Shown here: positions 1 through 7,163 of the stretch, piece after piece
How the letters are laid out: each line of letters starts with the position of its first letter
How positions within the stretch are numbered: the first letter of the stretch is position 1
NCBI GenBank assembly: GCA_009782025.1
Contig: WQUQ01000130.1
Coordinates: 1-13,208 of the forward strand
DNA from: Desulfobulbus sp.
GTDB taxonomy: Bacteria > Pseudomonadota > Gammaproteobacteria > Burkholderiales > Rhodocyclaceae
Length of the DNA: 13,208 nucleotides
Direction: 5' to 3'
The notes under the pieces: model-generated
Databases searched by the model: none
Told to the model about the DNA's origin: nothing
Seen by the model: only the letters and a program-made list of their open reading frames with translations
Program-made: the position numbers and the translations under genes

Positions 1-96
1 CGGCATCTCTCCAAGGACGACGAACAGCGACCAGATGCCTCCGAAACCATGATCTACATCGCCTTCGCTCACCAACTTCTGCAACGAAGTAAATAG
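1..96 (+). CDS. C-terminal tail of an IS5-family-like transposase (partial, cut by window start)
   Basis: Reading frame 1 is open from the first base to a TAG stop at 94-96, giving 31 residues. The tail contains the pattern R-x-L-S-K-D-(D/Y)-E followed by S-E-x-M-I-Y-x-A and L-L-x-R, which I recognise as the extreme C-terminus of IS5-type DDE transposases (typically RxLSKDYE...SEAMIYxA...LLRR). The catalytic residues lie upstream, outside the window, so activity cannot be judged. It is convergent with the MFS exporter gene, with only 12 bases between the two stop codons. Family assignment rests on the tail motif alone; other DDE families with similar tails are possible. Confidence 0.72.
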   Translation, partial: RHLSKDDEQRPDASETMIYIAFAHQLLQRSK

Positions 97-108
97 CTTT
101 TGGACGGG
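1..108 (+). mobile_element. Right end of an insertion sequence (IS5-like), left part outside window
   Basis: This is inferred from the transposase tail at 1-96. The terminal inverted repeat should lie between about 97 and 120, but its partner is outside the window, so the exact boundary and target duplication cannot be set. The boundary must fall at or very near the stop codon of the exporter gene (TAA, complement of 109-111). Confidence 0.5.
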
Positions 109-1299
109 TTATAAGCGGCGGTGAGCCAGGGTCGCCAGGCCGCCGAGCAGCATCAGGCCGGTCATGCCGAGCGCCAGGTTGAGCGTCGCGCCCCACAGCG
201 CTGGCGCGATGAGCGCCGCGACCAGGCCGTTGCCGGCCGCTTGCAGGAAGGTCTGGCAGGAGGCGGCGAGACCACGCTGGGCCGGGAAGGGGTCGAGCGC
301 CAGGATGGTCAGGCAGGGCATCGCCAGCGCCATGCCAATGGTGTAGAAAAACAGCGGCAGCACGCTCCACGGCAGACCAGGCGGCAAGGCCAGGTTGATG
401 CCGAGGTTGAGCGCCGCGGCGCTGCTCATCGCCACATAGCCGAGGGCGATGGTCCGCCCCAGCGACAGCCGGCCGGCCAGCCGCCCGGATAGCCAGGAGC
501 CGCACAAGAGGCCGCCGGTGATCGGGCCGAACAGCCACAGGAAAGCGGTTTCCGGCAGGCCGAGATGACGCATCAGAAAGACCGGGGCCGACAGGATGTA
601 GACGAAGGAGCCGGCGAAGTTGAGCGACAGCGCGGCGCAGGCGAAGAGGAAGGCGGGCGAGGTCAGCACCCGCCCGTAAGTGCGCGCCAGGTAGGCGGGT
701 TGCAGCGATTGACGCCGTTCCGGCGGCAGGGTTTCCGGCAGCAGTTGCCAGCAGGCCAGCCACAGGGCGGCGGTCATCAGCGCCAGAAAGGCGAAGACCA
801 TCCGCCAGCCGAACCAGGTCTGCAACCAGCCGCCGATGACCGGCGCGGTCGCCGGGGCCAGGGCGAACATCATGGTGATCTGCGCCATCAGCCGCTGGGC
901 GGCGGCGCCGTCGAACAGATCGCGGACGATGGCGCGGCTGACGACAATGCCGGCGCCGGCGGTGACGCCCTGCATGGCGCGCCAGAACCACAGTTGCCCG
1001 ATGTTGGCGGCGGCGGCGCAGCCCACCGAGGCGATGGCGAACAGGGCCAGCGCGACGAGGATGACCCGGCGGCGGCCGAAGCGGTCGGCGATGGCGCCAT
1101 GCCACAGGGTCATCACGGAGAAGGCGAACAGATAGGCCGAGAGCGTTTGCTGCACCTGCAATGGGCTGGCGTCGAGCCGGGCGGCGATGTCGGGGAAGGA
1201 CGGCAGGTAGGCGTCGATGGAAAACGGCCCGAGCGACGACAGCCCGGCCAGCAACGGGGCGATGCCGCGCGTGCTGGCTGCTCTTTCTCCTTCAGCCAC
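109..1299 (-). CDS. Bcr/CflA-type MFS multidrug efflux transporter
   Basis: A 396-residue inner-membrane protein, the normal length for the Bcr/CflA branch of the DHA1 drug:proton antiporters. Visible signs are the family-typical N-terminus G-P-F-S-I-D-A-Y-L-P-S-F-P (residues 24-36), MFS motif A between helices 2 and 3 (G-A-I-A-D-R-F-G-R-R-R, 68-78), a G-A-G-I-V-V-S-R-A-I-V-R-D segment in the fourth helix region, and about twelve hydrophobic segments. It is expected to export drugs such as bicyclomycin or chloramphenicol analogues, or metabolites, using the proton gradient; the substrate cannot be told from sequence. The GTG start overlaps the end of comM by 8 bases and has no clear Shine-Dalgarno, so translational coupling is likely. 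Its stop lies beside an IS end, but the C-terminus looks complete. Confidence 0.9.
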   Translation of the reverse strand: MAEGERAASTRGIAPLLAGLSSLGPFSIDAYLPSFPDIAARLDASPLQVQQTLSAYLFAFSVMTLWHGAIADRFGRRRVILVALALFAIASVGCAAAANIGQLWFWRAMQGVTAGAGIVVSRAIVRDLFDGAAAQRLMAQITMMFALAPATAPVIGGWLQTWFGWRMVFAFLALMTAALWLACWQLLPETLPPERRQSLQPAYLARTYGRVLTSPAFLFACAALSLNFAGSFVYILSAPVFLMRHLGLPETAFLWLFGPITGGLLCGSWLSGRLAGRLSLGRTIALGYVAMSSAAALNLGINLALPPGLPWSVLPLFFYTIGMALAMPCLTILALDPFPAQRGLAASCQTFLQAAGNGLVAALIAPALWGATLNLALGMTGLMLLGGLATLAHRRL

Positions 1300-2785
1300 G
1301 GGCCAGACGTCGGTATTGAATGGCCTCGCCGACGTGCGCGGCGGTAACCGTATCGCTGCCGGCGAGATCGGCGATGGTGCGGGCGACGCGCAGGATGCGG
1401 TGCCAGGCGCGGGCCGACAGGCCGAGGCTGCGGCTGGCCTGTTCGAGCAGCTTGCGGCCGCCTTCGTCCGGCGCGCAGCGGGCGTCGACTTCGGCGCTCG
1501 TCAGGCGGGCGTTGGCCTTGTTCTGCCGCGCCAGTTGCCGGGCGCGGGCAGCGACGACGCGCCGTTGCACGATGGCCGAGCTTTCGCCGGCCGGCCGGTC
1601 GAGCAAGGCTTCCGGCGGCAGGGCGGGGACTTCGATCAAGAGGTCGATACGGTCGAGAAAGGGGCCGGAAAGTTTGCTGCGATAGCGGGCGATCTGATCC
1701 GGCGTGCACCGGCAGCGGCCGCTCGCCGCGCCATGATGGCCGCAGGGGCAGGGATTCATCGCCGCCAGCAGTTGAAAATCGGCGGGAAACTCGGCCTGGC
1801 GGGCGGCGCGGGCGATGTGGATGCGCCCGGTTTCGAGCGGTTCGCGCAGCGCTTCCAGCACCTTGCGGTCGAACTCGGGCAATTCGTCGAGAAACAGAAT
1901 GCCTTGGTGCGCCAGGCTGATTTCGCCCGGACGCGGCGGGTTGCCGCCGCCGACCACGGCCACTGCCGAAGCCGAATGGTGCGGCTGGCGATAGGGGCGG
2001 CGGCCAAAGTCACACGGTTTGAACTGCCCGGCCAGCGACAGCACGGCGGCCGAGGCGCGGGCCGCGGCCGGTTCCAGATCCGGCATCAAGCCGGGCAGGC
2101 GGGCAGCCAGCATCGACTTGCCGGTACCCGGCGGGCCGATCATCAGCAGCGAATGGTTGCCGGCGGCGGCGATTTCGAGCGCGCGCTTGGCCTGCGCCTG
2201 ACCGCGCACCTCGACCAGATCGGGCAGTGGCGGCGCGGCTTCGCCGGTGGCCGGCGCGGCGGGCGGCAACGCCGCGCGCTCGGTCAGGTGGGCGCAGACG
2301 GCCAGCAGCGAAGCCGCCGCGAGAATGACGCCGCTGCCGGCCAGCGCCGCTTCGCTGGCGCTGGCATTGGGCAAGATGAACGTCCGGCCATGATCGGCCC
2401 CGCCCAGCGCCATTGCCAGCGCGCCGCGCACCGGGCGCAGTTCACCGGAGAGCGACAATTCGCCGGCGAATTCGTAATCGGCCAGCGGCTTATTCGGCAA
2501 CTGGCCGCTGGCAGCCAGCACGGCCAGCGCGATCGGCAGGTCGAAGCGGCCCGATTCCTTGGGCAGATCGGCCGGGGCCAGATTGACGGTGATGCGCTTG
2601 GCGGGGAATTCAAAACCGGAATTGACGATGGCCGCCCGCACCCGGTCGCGGGCTTCCTTGACTTCGGTATCGGGCAGGCCGACCAGGGTGAAACTCGGCA
2701 GGCCATTGGCGAGATGGGCCTCGACCGTGACCGGCGGCGCATGGAGGCCATCCAGCCCGCGGCTGTGGGCGATGGCCAGGGACAT
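1292..2785 (-). CDS. comM: ComM/YifB family Mg-chelatase-like AAA+ ATPase
   Basis: A 497-residue protein of normal family length. The N-terminal part (about 20-140) is the Lon-S16-like fold typical of YifB/ComM. The AAA+ core follows, with Walker A G-P-P-G-T-G-K-S at 217-224, Walker B G-I-L-F-L-D-E-L-P-E-F at 295-305, the characteristic cysteine motif N-P-C-P-C-G-H at 344-350 plus C-R-C at 358-360, and D-R-I-D at 378-381. In Vibrio and Acinetobacter, ComM is a hexameric helicase that promotes branch migration during natural transformation; many non-competent bacteria also carry it. It starts at ATG 39 bases after ubiK on the same strand and its end overlaps the exporter start. The Shine-Dalgarno is weak. 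The family call is firm; a competence role here is inferred. Confidence 0.95.
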   Translation of the reverse strand: MSLAIAHSRGLDGLHAPPVTVEAHLANGLPSFTLVGLPDTEVKEARDRVRAAIVNSGFEFPAKRITVNLAPADLPKESGRFDLPIALAVLAASGQLPNKPLADYEFAGELSLSGELRPVRGALAMALGGADHGRTFILPNASASEAALAGSGVILAAASLLAVCAHLTERAALPPAAPATGEAAPPLPDLVEVRGQAQAKRALEIAAAGNHSLLMIGPPGTGKSMLAARLPGLMPDLEPAAARASAAVLSLAGQFKPCDFGRRPYRQPHHSASAVAVVGGGNPPRPGEISLAHQGILFLDELPEFDRKVLEALREPLETGRIHIARAARQAEFPADFQLLAAMNPCPCGHHGAASGRCRCTPDQIARYRSKLSGPFLDRIDLLIEVPALPPEALLDRPAGESSAIVQRRVVAARARQLARQNKANARLTSAEVDARCAPDEGGRKLLEQASRSLGLSARAWHRILRVARTIADLAGSDTVTAAHVGEAIQYRRLARG

Positions 2786-2824
2786 GTCGGTTGTCTGCGG
2801 AACGGTTTGCGGGACAGCGCGTTA

Positions 2825-3064
2825 TTACTCGCCGCGCGCCTTTTCCAGCGCCTCGACGCGGGCTTCGAGCGCCTTCAGCTTGTCGCGGGTGCGGGCCAGA
2901 ACCTGGGTCTGCGCATCGAATTCCTCGCGGGTCACCAGATCGAGCCTGGCGAAAGCGCCGCTGACCAGCGCCCTGGCATTCTTCTCGAAATCCTTGACCG
3001 GCGAATTGGCCAGCAAAGCGCTCATCTTGGCGCCGATGTCATCCAGAAATTTGGGGTCGAGCAT
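2825..3064 (-). CDS. ubiK: UbiK-family ubiquinone biosynthesis accessory factor (BMFP domain)
   Basis: A 79-residue protein beginning M-L-D-P-K-F-L-D-D-I. The N-terminal amphipathic half carries the conserved D-F-E-K-N-A-R-A-L segment, and the C-terminal half (about 45-77) is a coiled coil with leucine/valine heptads, ending K-A-L-E-A-R-V-E-A-L-E. This is the YqiC/UbiK (BMFP) family. In E. coli, UbiK works with UbiJ as an accessory factor of aerobic ubiquinone synthesis and can interact with membranes. The frame stays open upstream to 3166, but the ATG at 3064 is chosen because it has a strong GGAGG Shine-Dalgarno five to seven bases upstream and the family consensus begins there. It is followed by comM on the same strand, probably one transcript. 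Confidence 0.93.
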   Translation of the reverse strand: MLDPKFLDDIGAKMSALLANSPVKDFEKNARALVSGAFARLDLVTREEFDAQTQVLARTRDKLKALEARVEALEKARGE

Positions 3065-3086
3065 GGTAGTCCTCCGTCGGTGCGGC

Positions 3087-3095
3087 AGTGTAGCA
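3087..3095 (-). promoter_or_regulatory. Candidate extended -10 promoter for ubiK
   Basis: Read on the minus strand this is TGC-TACACT, an extended -10 element (TGn) with four of six matches to TATAAT, including the key T1, A2 and T6. It would give a leader of about 15-20 bases that includes the GGAGG site. No good -35 is visible at 16-18 bases, which fits an extended -10 type. Prediction only. Confidence 0.38.
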
Positions 3096-3147
3096 CAGCC
3101 GGATTCGCCCCTTCTTTGACCACGACTCGCTGCGGATGCGCGATGAC

Positions 3148-3176
3148 TTGAACTGCCGGGCAACACGTCTTAAACT
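3148..3176 (+). promoter_or_regulatory. Candidate sigma-70 promoter for the RHH/coiled-coil gene pair
   Basis: TTGAAC at 3148-3153 and TAAACT at 3171-3176 are separated by exactly 17 bases, each matching four of six consensus positions. Transcription would begin near 3183, about 30 bases before the ATG at 3213 and just upstream of its AAGGAG site. A start in this spacer would also explain why translation begins at 3213 and not at the earlier GTG at 3183. Confidence 0.42.
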
Positions 3177-3212
3177 GAACATGTGCTGACCATGACCATC
3201 AAGGAGCAACGA

Positions 3213-3494
3213 ATGGCTACCGCGACCGAACGCATCCCGGTTCTCGTGACCGCGCAGGAAAAAGCGCTGATCGCCAGCATGGCGCGCGACGCCCGTTTGT
3301 CGATGGGCGAATTTCTGCGCCGCGCGGCATCCTCGTTTCGTCCCAATGAGGACGAAAAATTGCTGGAGGGCATGATTGAGCAAATGCTGAAAACGACGGC
3401 TCAGGCCAATGCCGCGATGGATGATGCGCTGGCCTTCGTCGAAGCCTCCAACCAGCGCATCGCCGCGATGGAAGACAAGGGGGGCGCGCACTGA
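3213..3494 (+). CDS. Small ribbon-helix-helix-like protein, function unknown
   Basis: A 93-residue protein. The N-terminal 40 residues read as a ribbon-helix-helix fold: a short beta strand R-I-P-V-L-V-T (8-14), helix 1 over E-K-A-L-I-A-S-M-A-R-D-A, then the turn L-S and helix 2 M-G-E-F-L-R-R-A-A-S. This pattern is common in CopG/Arc/MobC-like DNA-binding proteins and in some antitoxins. The remainder is a charged helical tail (about 47-88) that could oligomerise. The ATG at 3213 is chosen because AAGGAG sits six bases upstream; a GTG at 3183 is in frame but has no such site. Its TGA overlaps the next gene's ATG by one base, so the two are translated together. It may be a transcription regulator, antitoxin or relaxosome-like protein; I do not recognise a specific family. 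Confidence 0.78.
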   Translation: MATATERIPVLVTAQEKALIASMARDARLSMGEFLRRAASSFRPNEDEKLLEGMIEQMLKTTAQANAAMDDALAFVEASNQRIAAMEDKGGAH

Positions 3495-3706
3495 TGGGCG
3501 TTGCCGACAAAATGTGGGATGCCCTCACCACGGTCATCAAGATGAACGACAAGGTCGAGCGCATGGCGGGCAGCATCAAGGCGCAGCAGGAAAAAATCGA
3601 AACCCTGACCGAGCGCGTGATCCGCCTCGAAACGGCGCTGGAAATCGCCCTCGCCCGCCCTGCCGGTAGTCGCTCGCCGACCCGGCGGATTGAAAACAAA
3701 GGCTGA
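3494..3706 (+). CDS. Small coiled-coil protein, partner of the RHH-like gene, function unknown
   Basis: A 70-residue protein. Residues about 5-30 form an amphipathic helix (M-W-D-A-L-T-T-V-I-K-M) and residues about 30-56 a heptad coiled coil (I-E-T-L-T-E-R-V-I-R-L-E-T-A-L), followed by a short basic tail with S-P-T-R-R. No signal peptide, membrane helix or catalytic motif is visible. Its ATG overlaps the upstream stop as TGATG, and a G-rich stretch about eight bases upstream can serve as ribosome site. The arrangement suggests that it acts with the preceding RHH-like protein, possibly binding its helical tail. It resembles no known toxin that I can name. The gene ends 33 bases before the convergent PEP-synthase-like gene and no clear terminator is seen between them. 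Confidence 0.75.
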   Translation: MGVADKMWDALTTVIKMNDKVERMAGSIKAQQEKIETLTERVIRLETALEIALARPAGSRSPTRRIENKG

Positions 3707-3739
3707 TTGCGCGCCGGGTCAGGCCAGGTTTTGCGCGAT

Positions 3740-5722
3740 TCAGCGTTGAGCGCGCGCGTCAATGTAGGGCCGGGCTTGCAGCAGGACGACACGGCCATCG
3801 GCGGCGAAGGCCCACTCGATGTCCTGCCCGCTGCGGTCGTCGAGGACGGCCTTGACCAGCAGGGCGGTTCTGGCCAGCAGGAGTATCTGCGCGTCGTTGA
3901 GCACGTCGCTGACAGGGTCGGTCGGGATTTCCTTCAGCCCGCCGTTTTCATCGAGTTGCAGTTCGGTCACTTCGCCGGAACGCGAAAAGCGCTGGATCGC
4001 ATGGCTCCAGGCATCGTACAGCGCCTGTTCGGCGATGCGTTGGCCATCGACGACGCGCACCCCGAGGCCGCGCTTGGCCGAGATGTAGACCACGTGCTGC
4101 CGCGAAGGGTCGAAGGGATCGCGGGTAATCATGACGCCGGCAGTGCGGGCGGCAACCGCCGTCTGCACGAAAACCGCCATTTGCACCCGCTCGTGCGGCA
4201 ACCGGGCGGCGCGGCGCGCTGCAAAGGCTTCGGCGTTGTAAACCGAGGCCCAGACGGTCTTGACGGCCTGCGCCAGCGCCTGCGCATCGGTGACGTTGGG
4301 CACGGTCGTATACAGACCGGCTCCGCTGAAGTTCGACAAATCTTCCGCATTGGAACTGCTGCGCACGAATACGCCCTGGCCGGCGAGTTGGCCCCGCCAG
4401 CGGACAATCCACTCCTGCGTCCATGAGTCGGACACGGGGAGCTTGACCAGTTCGGCGCGCAGTTGTTCGAGCGCCCGGCGGCGCACGGCGCTGGATTGAT
4501 CGAAGCGCTCGGTCGCCAGCGTCTGTTTGATGAGCGCCTGCGCCGCCGGCTGCGCCATGAAAGCGGCGAATTGCGCGTAGGGAATGCAAAACCCATCAGG
4601 CACGGGCGCGATGTCGCCCAGCCGGCCCTGCTGGCGCGCCTGTTCGAGCACGCCGAGCCGCGCCGCCTTGGCGCCGCAGCGCGCCGCGTCTTTTTCCGCC
4701 AACCGCAAGAGGGGAATCAGCGCGGGCCGGGTCGTATCCGGCGGCGACAACAGCGCCGCCGCCGGGCGCGCCGGGCGCACGGGCGGGCCGCTGGCCTTTT
4801 GCAGGCGGTAGCCATTGCGGTCGGCTTGCAGGCGCACCCACTGGCCGTCCCAGTCGCGCAACTGCTCCGGCGCATCGCGCAGGTAAATGTTCGGCACGCC
4901 CCAGCCCTTGGCGAGCAGGTTGACATGCGACAGCGCCGTCGAGGGCTGCGCCAGAATCACGCCGGCCACCGGCGGCAGGCTCAACGGCGCTTCGCTCAAC
5001 ACCACGATGTCGGTGGGCGCGATGTCGTCTGGCAAATCCGCGTCGAGCTTGCCGACGATGCGCAACCGCCCCTGGGTCTTGCCCGTGTTGAGCGCCAGAT
5101 AAGCGCGCTGGGCGGCGATCTGCGCCTGCGTGATCGCTTCCATGTGCGAGGCGTCCGCCGCCCGCTCCTGCTGGGTCGAATTGGCCTTGAAAGTCAGCGG
5201 CTGAAAGAAGGTCGCGCCGAGCGCCGCAGCCGTTTCGCGCAGCAGATCGGGGCTGGTCTGGTCGCCGTCCCAGTATTCAAACAGCCAGCGCTTCAGTTCG
5301 GGATGAAAGCTCACCGTGCCGAGGATGAAACGGCGCGTGGGAGAGAAATAGAAGCTCTCCAGCGTGGCGTGATCGAGATTCAGCACCAGCCGCTGCCCGC
5401 GCAGAAAATCCTCGTGCAGCGCAAAGCGCGCCGTATTGACGTAGTGCGTCTGCCCGCTGGCGCGGTCGATGACAAACAGCGCATGCGGCATCGCGGCGGG
5501 CGTACCGGCGTCGTAAATGCGGGCGATGGTGTCGAATTGCTCGCGGGATTCGATGCGCGGCAGCGCGTTGGGCGCTCGCGCATCGGCGCTGGCCGGCGCC
5601 AGCGCAATCCCGGCCCGGCGCGCGACGAAGGCGGAGGGCTTGTCGGCGGTTTGGGCGTATGCGATGGCGGTGGCGAGCAGTTGAACCGCAAAAGCCGCGC
5701 CGGCAAGTTTTTGCAGGATCAT
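3740..5722 (-). CDS. Secreted PEP-synthase/dikinase-like protein (swivel domain then ATP-grasp domain)
   Basis: A 660-residue protein from ATG 5722, chosen because it begins with a signal peptide: M-I-L-Q-K, a hydrophobic core, then A-Y-A before Q24, a good signal peptidase I site. Residues about 60-215 are an unassigned domain. Residues about 220-282 resemble a phosphohistidine swivel domain with S-T-A-L-S-H-V (His266) and G-W-G-V-P-N. Residues about 345-655 match the PPDK/PEP-synthase nucleotide-binding domain: C-G-A-K-A-A-R-L-G (349-357), V-P-D-G-F, V-R-S-S-S-N-A-E-D-L (453-462), G-L-G-V (552-555), and D-I-E-W with L-L-Q-A-R-P near the end. Standard PEP synthase has ATP-grasp first and a C-terminal PEP-binding barrel; here the swivel is first and the barrel is absent, as in glucan water dikinase. 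It lies 20 bases after the isochorismatase-fold gene. Substrate is unknown; a periplasmic place is inferred. Confidence 0.85.
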   Translation of the reverse strand: MILQKLAGAAFAVQLLATAIAYAQTADKPSAFVARRAGIALAPASADARAPNALPRIESREQFDTIARIYDAGTPAAMPHALFVIDRASGQTHYVNTARFALHEDFLRGQRLVLNLDHATLESFYFSPTRRFILGTVSFHPELKRWLFEYWDGDQTSPDLLRETAAALGATFFQPLTFKANSTQQERAADASHMEAITQAQIAAQRAYLALNTGKTQGRLRIVGKLDADLPDDIAPTDIVVLSEAPLSLPPVAGVILAQPSTALSHVNLLAKGWGVPNIYLRDAPEQLRDWDGQWVRLQADRNGYRLQKASGPPVRPARPAAALLSPPDTTRPALIPLLRLAEKDAARCGAKAARLGVLEQARQQGRLGDIAPVPDGFCIPYAQFAAFMAQPAAQALIKQTLATERFDQSSAVRRRALEQLRAELVKLPVSDSWTQEWIVRWRGQLAGQGVFVRSSSNAEDLSNFSGAGLYTTVPNVTDAQALAQAVKTVWASVYNAEAFAARRAARLPHERVQMAVFVQTAVAARTAGVMITRDPFDPSRQHVVYISAKRGLGVRVVDGQRIAEQALYDAWSHAIQRFSRSGEVTELQLDENGGLKEIPTDPVSDVLNDAQILLLARTALLVKAVLDDRSGQDIEWAFAADGRVVLLQARPYIDARAQR

Positions 5723-5742
5723 GGGTACGCCTGACCGACCCC

Positions 5743-6285
5743 TTACTTGATGAGCGGCAGCAGGGCGCGGAATTCGTCGGTGCCGGCGCGGCGCAGCCAT
5801 TCGAACAGCACCATCTCGGTGGTCACGATTTGTCCGCCGAGGGCGCGCAGGCGTTCGCTGGCGGCGTCGCGGCTGGCCGGGGTGCGCGATGAGGCGGCGT
5901 CGGCGACGAGGAAAACCGCGAAATTATCCGCAAGCAGGTCGCAGGCGGTTTGCAGCACGCAGACGTGGGTTTCGGTGCCGGTCAGGATGATCTGGCGGCG
6001 GTTGGCGGCGCGCAGCAGATCGAGCACGCCCGGTTCGGCGGCGCAGGAGAAATGCGTTTTCTCGAAAAAGCGGGCATGGCCGGCGGCGGCGCGGATGGCG
6101 GCGAGACTGGGGCCGAGGCCGCGCACGTACTGCTCGGAGACGAAGGCCGGCACGCCCAGTTGTGCCGAGGCGCGGAGCAGGCGCGCCGAGTTGGCGGTGA
6201 CCGTGTCGGCGTCGTGGATGGCCGGCGCGAGTTTTTCCTGAATATCGACGACCAGCAGCAGGGAATTGTCGCGGTCGATCAACAT
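5743..6285 (-). CDS. Isochorismatase-family cysteine hydrolase (YcaC-like)
   Basis: A 180-residue cytoplasmic hydrolase of the isochorismatase fold. The catalytic triad is visible as Asp14 (L-L-V-V-D-I-Q-E), Lys76 (F-F-E-K-T-H-F-S) and Cys109 (G-T-E-T-H-V-C-V-L-Q-T). The E-T-H-V-C-V form and the single-domain length fit the YcaC-like branch, whose natural substrates are mostly unknown; it is not evidence for siderophore synthesis, since no enterobactin-type genes are nearby. The ATG at 6285 is preferred over a TTG at 6303 that would overlap purU. It lies four bases after the purU stop, so coupling is likely, which fits the lack of a strong ribosome site. The next gene downstream begins after 20 bases. 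Confidence 0.9.
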   Translation of the reverse strand: MLIDRDNSLLLVVDIQEKLAPAIHDADTVTANSARLLRASAQLGVPAFVSEQYVRGLGPSLAAIRAAAGHARFFEKTHFSCAAEPGVLDLLRAANRRQIILTGTETHVCVLQTACDLLADNFAVFLVADAASSRTPASRDAASERLRALGGQIVTTEMVLFEWLRRAGTDEFRALLPLIK

Positions 6286-6289
6286 GGCG

Positions 6290-7153
6290 TCAGCGGAACA
6301 CAATCGTCTTGTTGTCGTGCACCAGCACCCGGTCTTCCAGGTGGTAGCGCAGGCCGCGGGCGAGCACCGTCTTTTCGATGTCCTTGCCGTAGCGCACCAT
6401 GTCTTCCGGCGAATCGGAATGGTCGATGCGGATCACGTCCTGTTCGATGATCGGCCCGGCGTCCAGCTCGCTGGTCACGTAGTGGCAGGTCGCGCCGATC
6501 AGCTTGACGCCGCGCGTGTAGGCCTGGTGGTAGGGTTTGGCGCCGGCGAAGCTGGGCAGGAAGCTGTGGTGGATGTTGATGATCCGGCCGGCCAGCGCCG
6601 CGCACAGTTGCGGCGAGATGATCTGCATGTAGCGGGCGAGCACCATGGTGTCGCCGCGCACGTCGTCGAAAATGCGGCGGATTTCGGCGTCGGCGGCCGG
6701 TTTGTTGTCGGCGTTGACCGGCACGTGATGAAAGGGGATGCCGTGCCACTCGACAAAACCGCGCAAGCTGTCGTGATTGGAGATGACGCAGGGAATCTCG
6801 ATGTCAAGCTCTTTGGCCTGCCAGCGCGCCAGGAGGTCGTACAGGCAGTGCTCCTGTCTGGAGACGAGGACGACGACGCGCTTCTTGATGGCGCTGTCGT
6901 TGATTCGCCAGGTCATCGCCAGCGGCTCGGCGACTTCGGCCTGGAAGCGCTCGCGGAATTCGGCGAGCAGAAAGGGCAGTGACGACGCCTTGATTTCGAT
7001 GCGCATGAAATAGCGGCGGGTCAGCGCGTCGGCATGGAAACTGGATTCGAGTATCCAGCCGCCGTGCCCGGCGATGAAGCCGGATACCTTGGCGATGATG
7101 CCGACCTGATCGGGGCAGGAGGCGGAAAGCGTGTAGAAACGGTCGCTGGGCAT
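6290..7153 (-). CDS. purU: Formyltetrahydrofolate deformylase
   Basis: A 287-residue enzyme that hydrolyses 10-formyl-tetrahydrofolate to formate and tetrahydrofolate, balancing one-carbon pools and feeding formate to PurT-type purine synthesis. The N-terminal ACT domain (about 5-85, with S-C-P-D-Q-V-G-I-I) is a regulatory ligand-binding module. The formyltransferase-fold catalytic domain follows, with the triad Asn193 and His195 (I-N-I-H-H-S-F-L-P-S-F) and Asp231 (L-D-A-G-P-I-I-E-Q-D), spaced as in glycinamide ribonucleotide formyltransferases. Length is normal for PurU. It starts 10 bases after thrH on the same strand. In E. coli, PurU is regulated by glycine and methionine; the ACT domain suggests similar control here, but this is inferred. 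Confidence 0.96.
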   Translation of the reverse strand: MPSDRFYTLSASCPDQVGIIAKVSGFIAGHGGWILESSFHADALTRRYFMRIEIKASSLPFLLAEFRERFQAEVAEPLAMTWRINDSAIKKRVVVLVSRQEHCLYDLLARWQAKELDIEIPCVISNHDSLRGFVEWHGIPFHHVPVNADNKPAADAEIRRIFDDVRGDTMVLARYMQIISPQLCAALAGRIINIHHSFLPSFAGAKPYHQAYTRGVKLIGATCHYVTSELDAGPIIEQDVIRIDHSDSPEDMVRYGKDIEKTVLARGLRYHLEDRVLVHDNKTIVFR

Positions 7154-7163
7154 GGGCGGGCGG

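Noticed and set aside
1217..3151. Plus-strand open frame of 644 codons opposite comM and ubiK
   Set aside because: It is antisense to two well-recognised proteins, is rich in Arg, Gly, Gln and Ala with no domain, and arises from high GC at third codon positions.
3065..3166. Upstream extension of UbiK by 34 residues
   Set aside because: The strong GGAGG site and the family consensus both place the start at 3064.
5723..5800. Upstream extension of the dikinase-like protein by 26 residues
   Set aside because: The extension is arginine-rich, overlaps the preceding gene and would place residues before a clean signal peptide.
5743..6285. Isochorismatase-fold gene as a sign of siderophore synthesis
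   Set aside because: It is a single-domain YcaC-like protein without a carrier domain, and no EntA, EntC or EntE-like gene is nearby.
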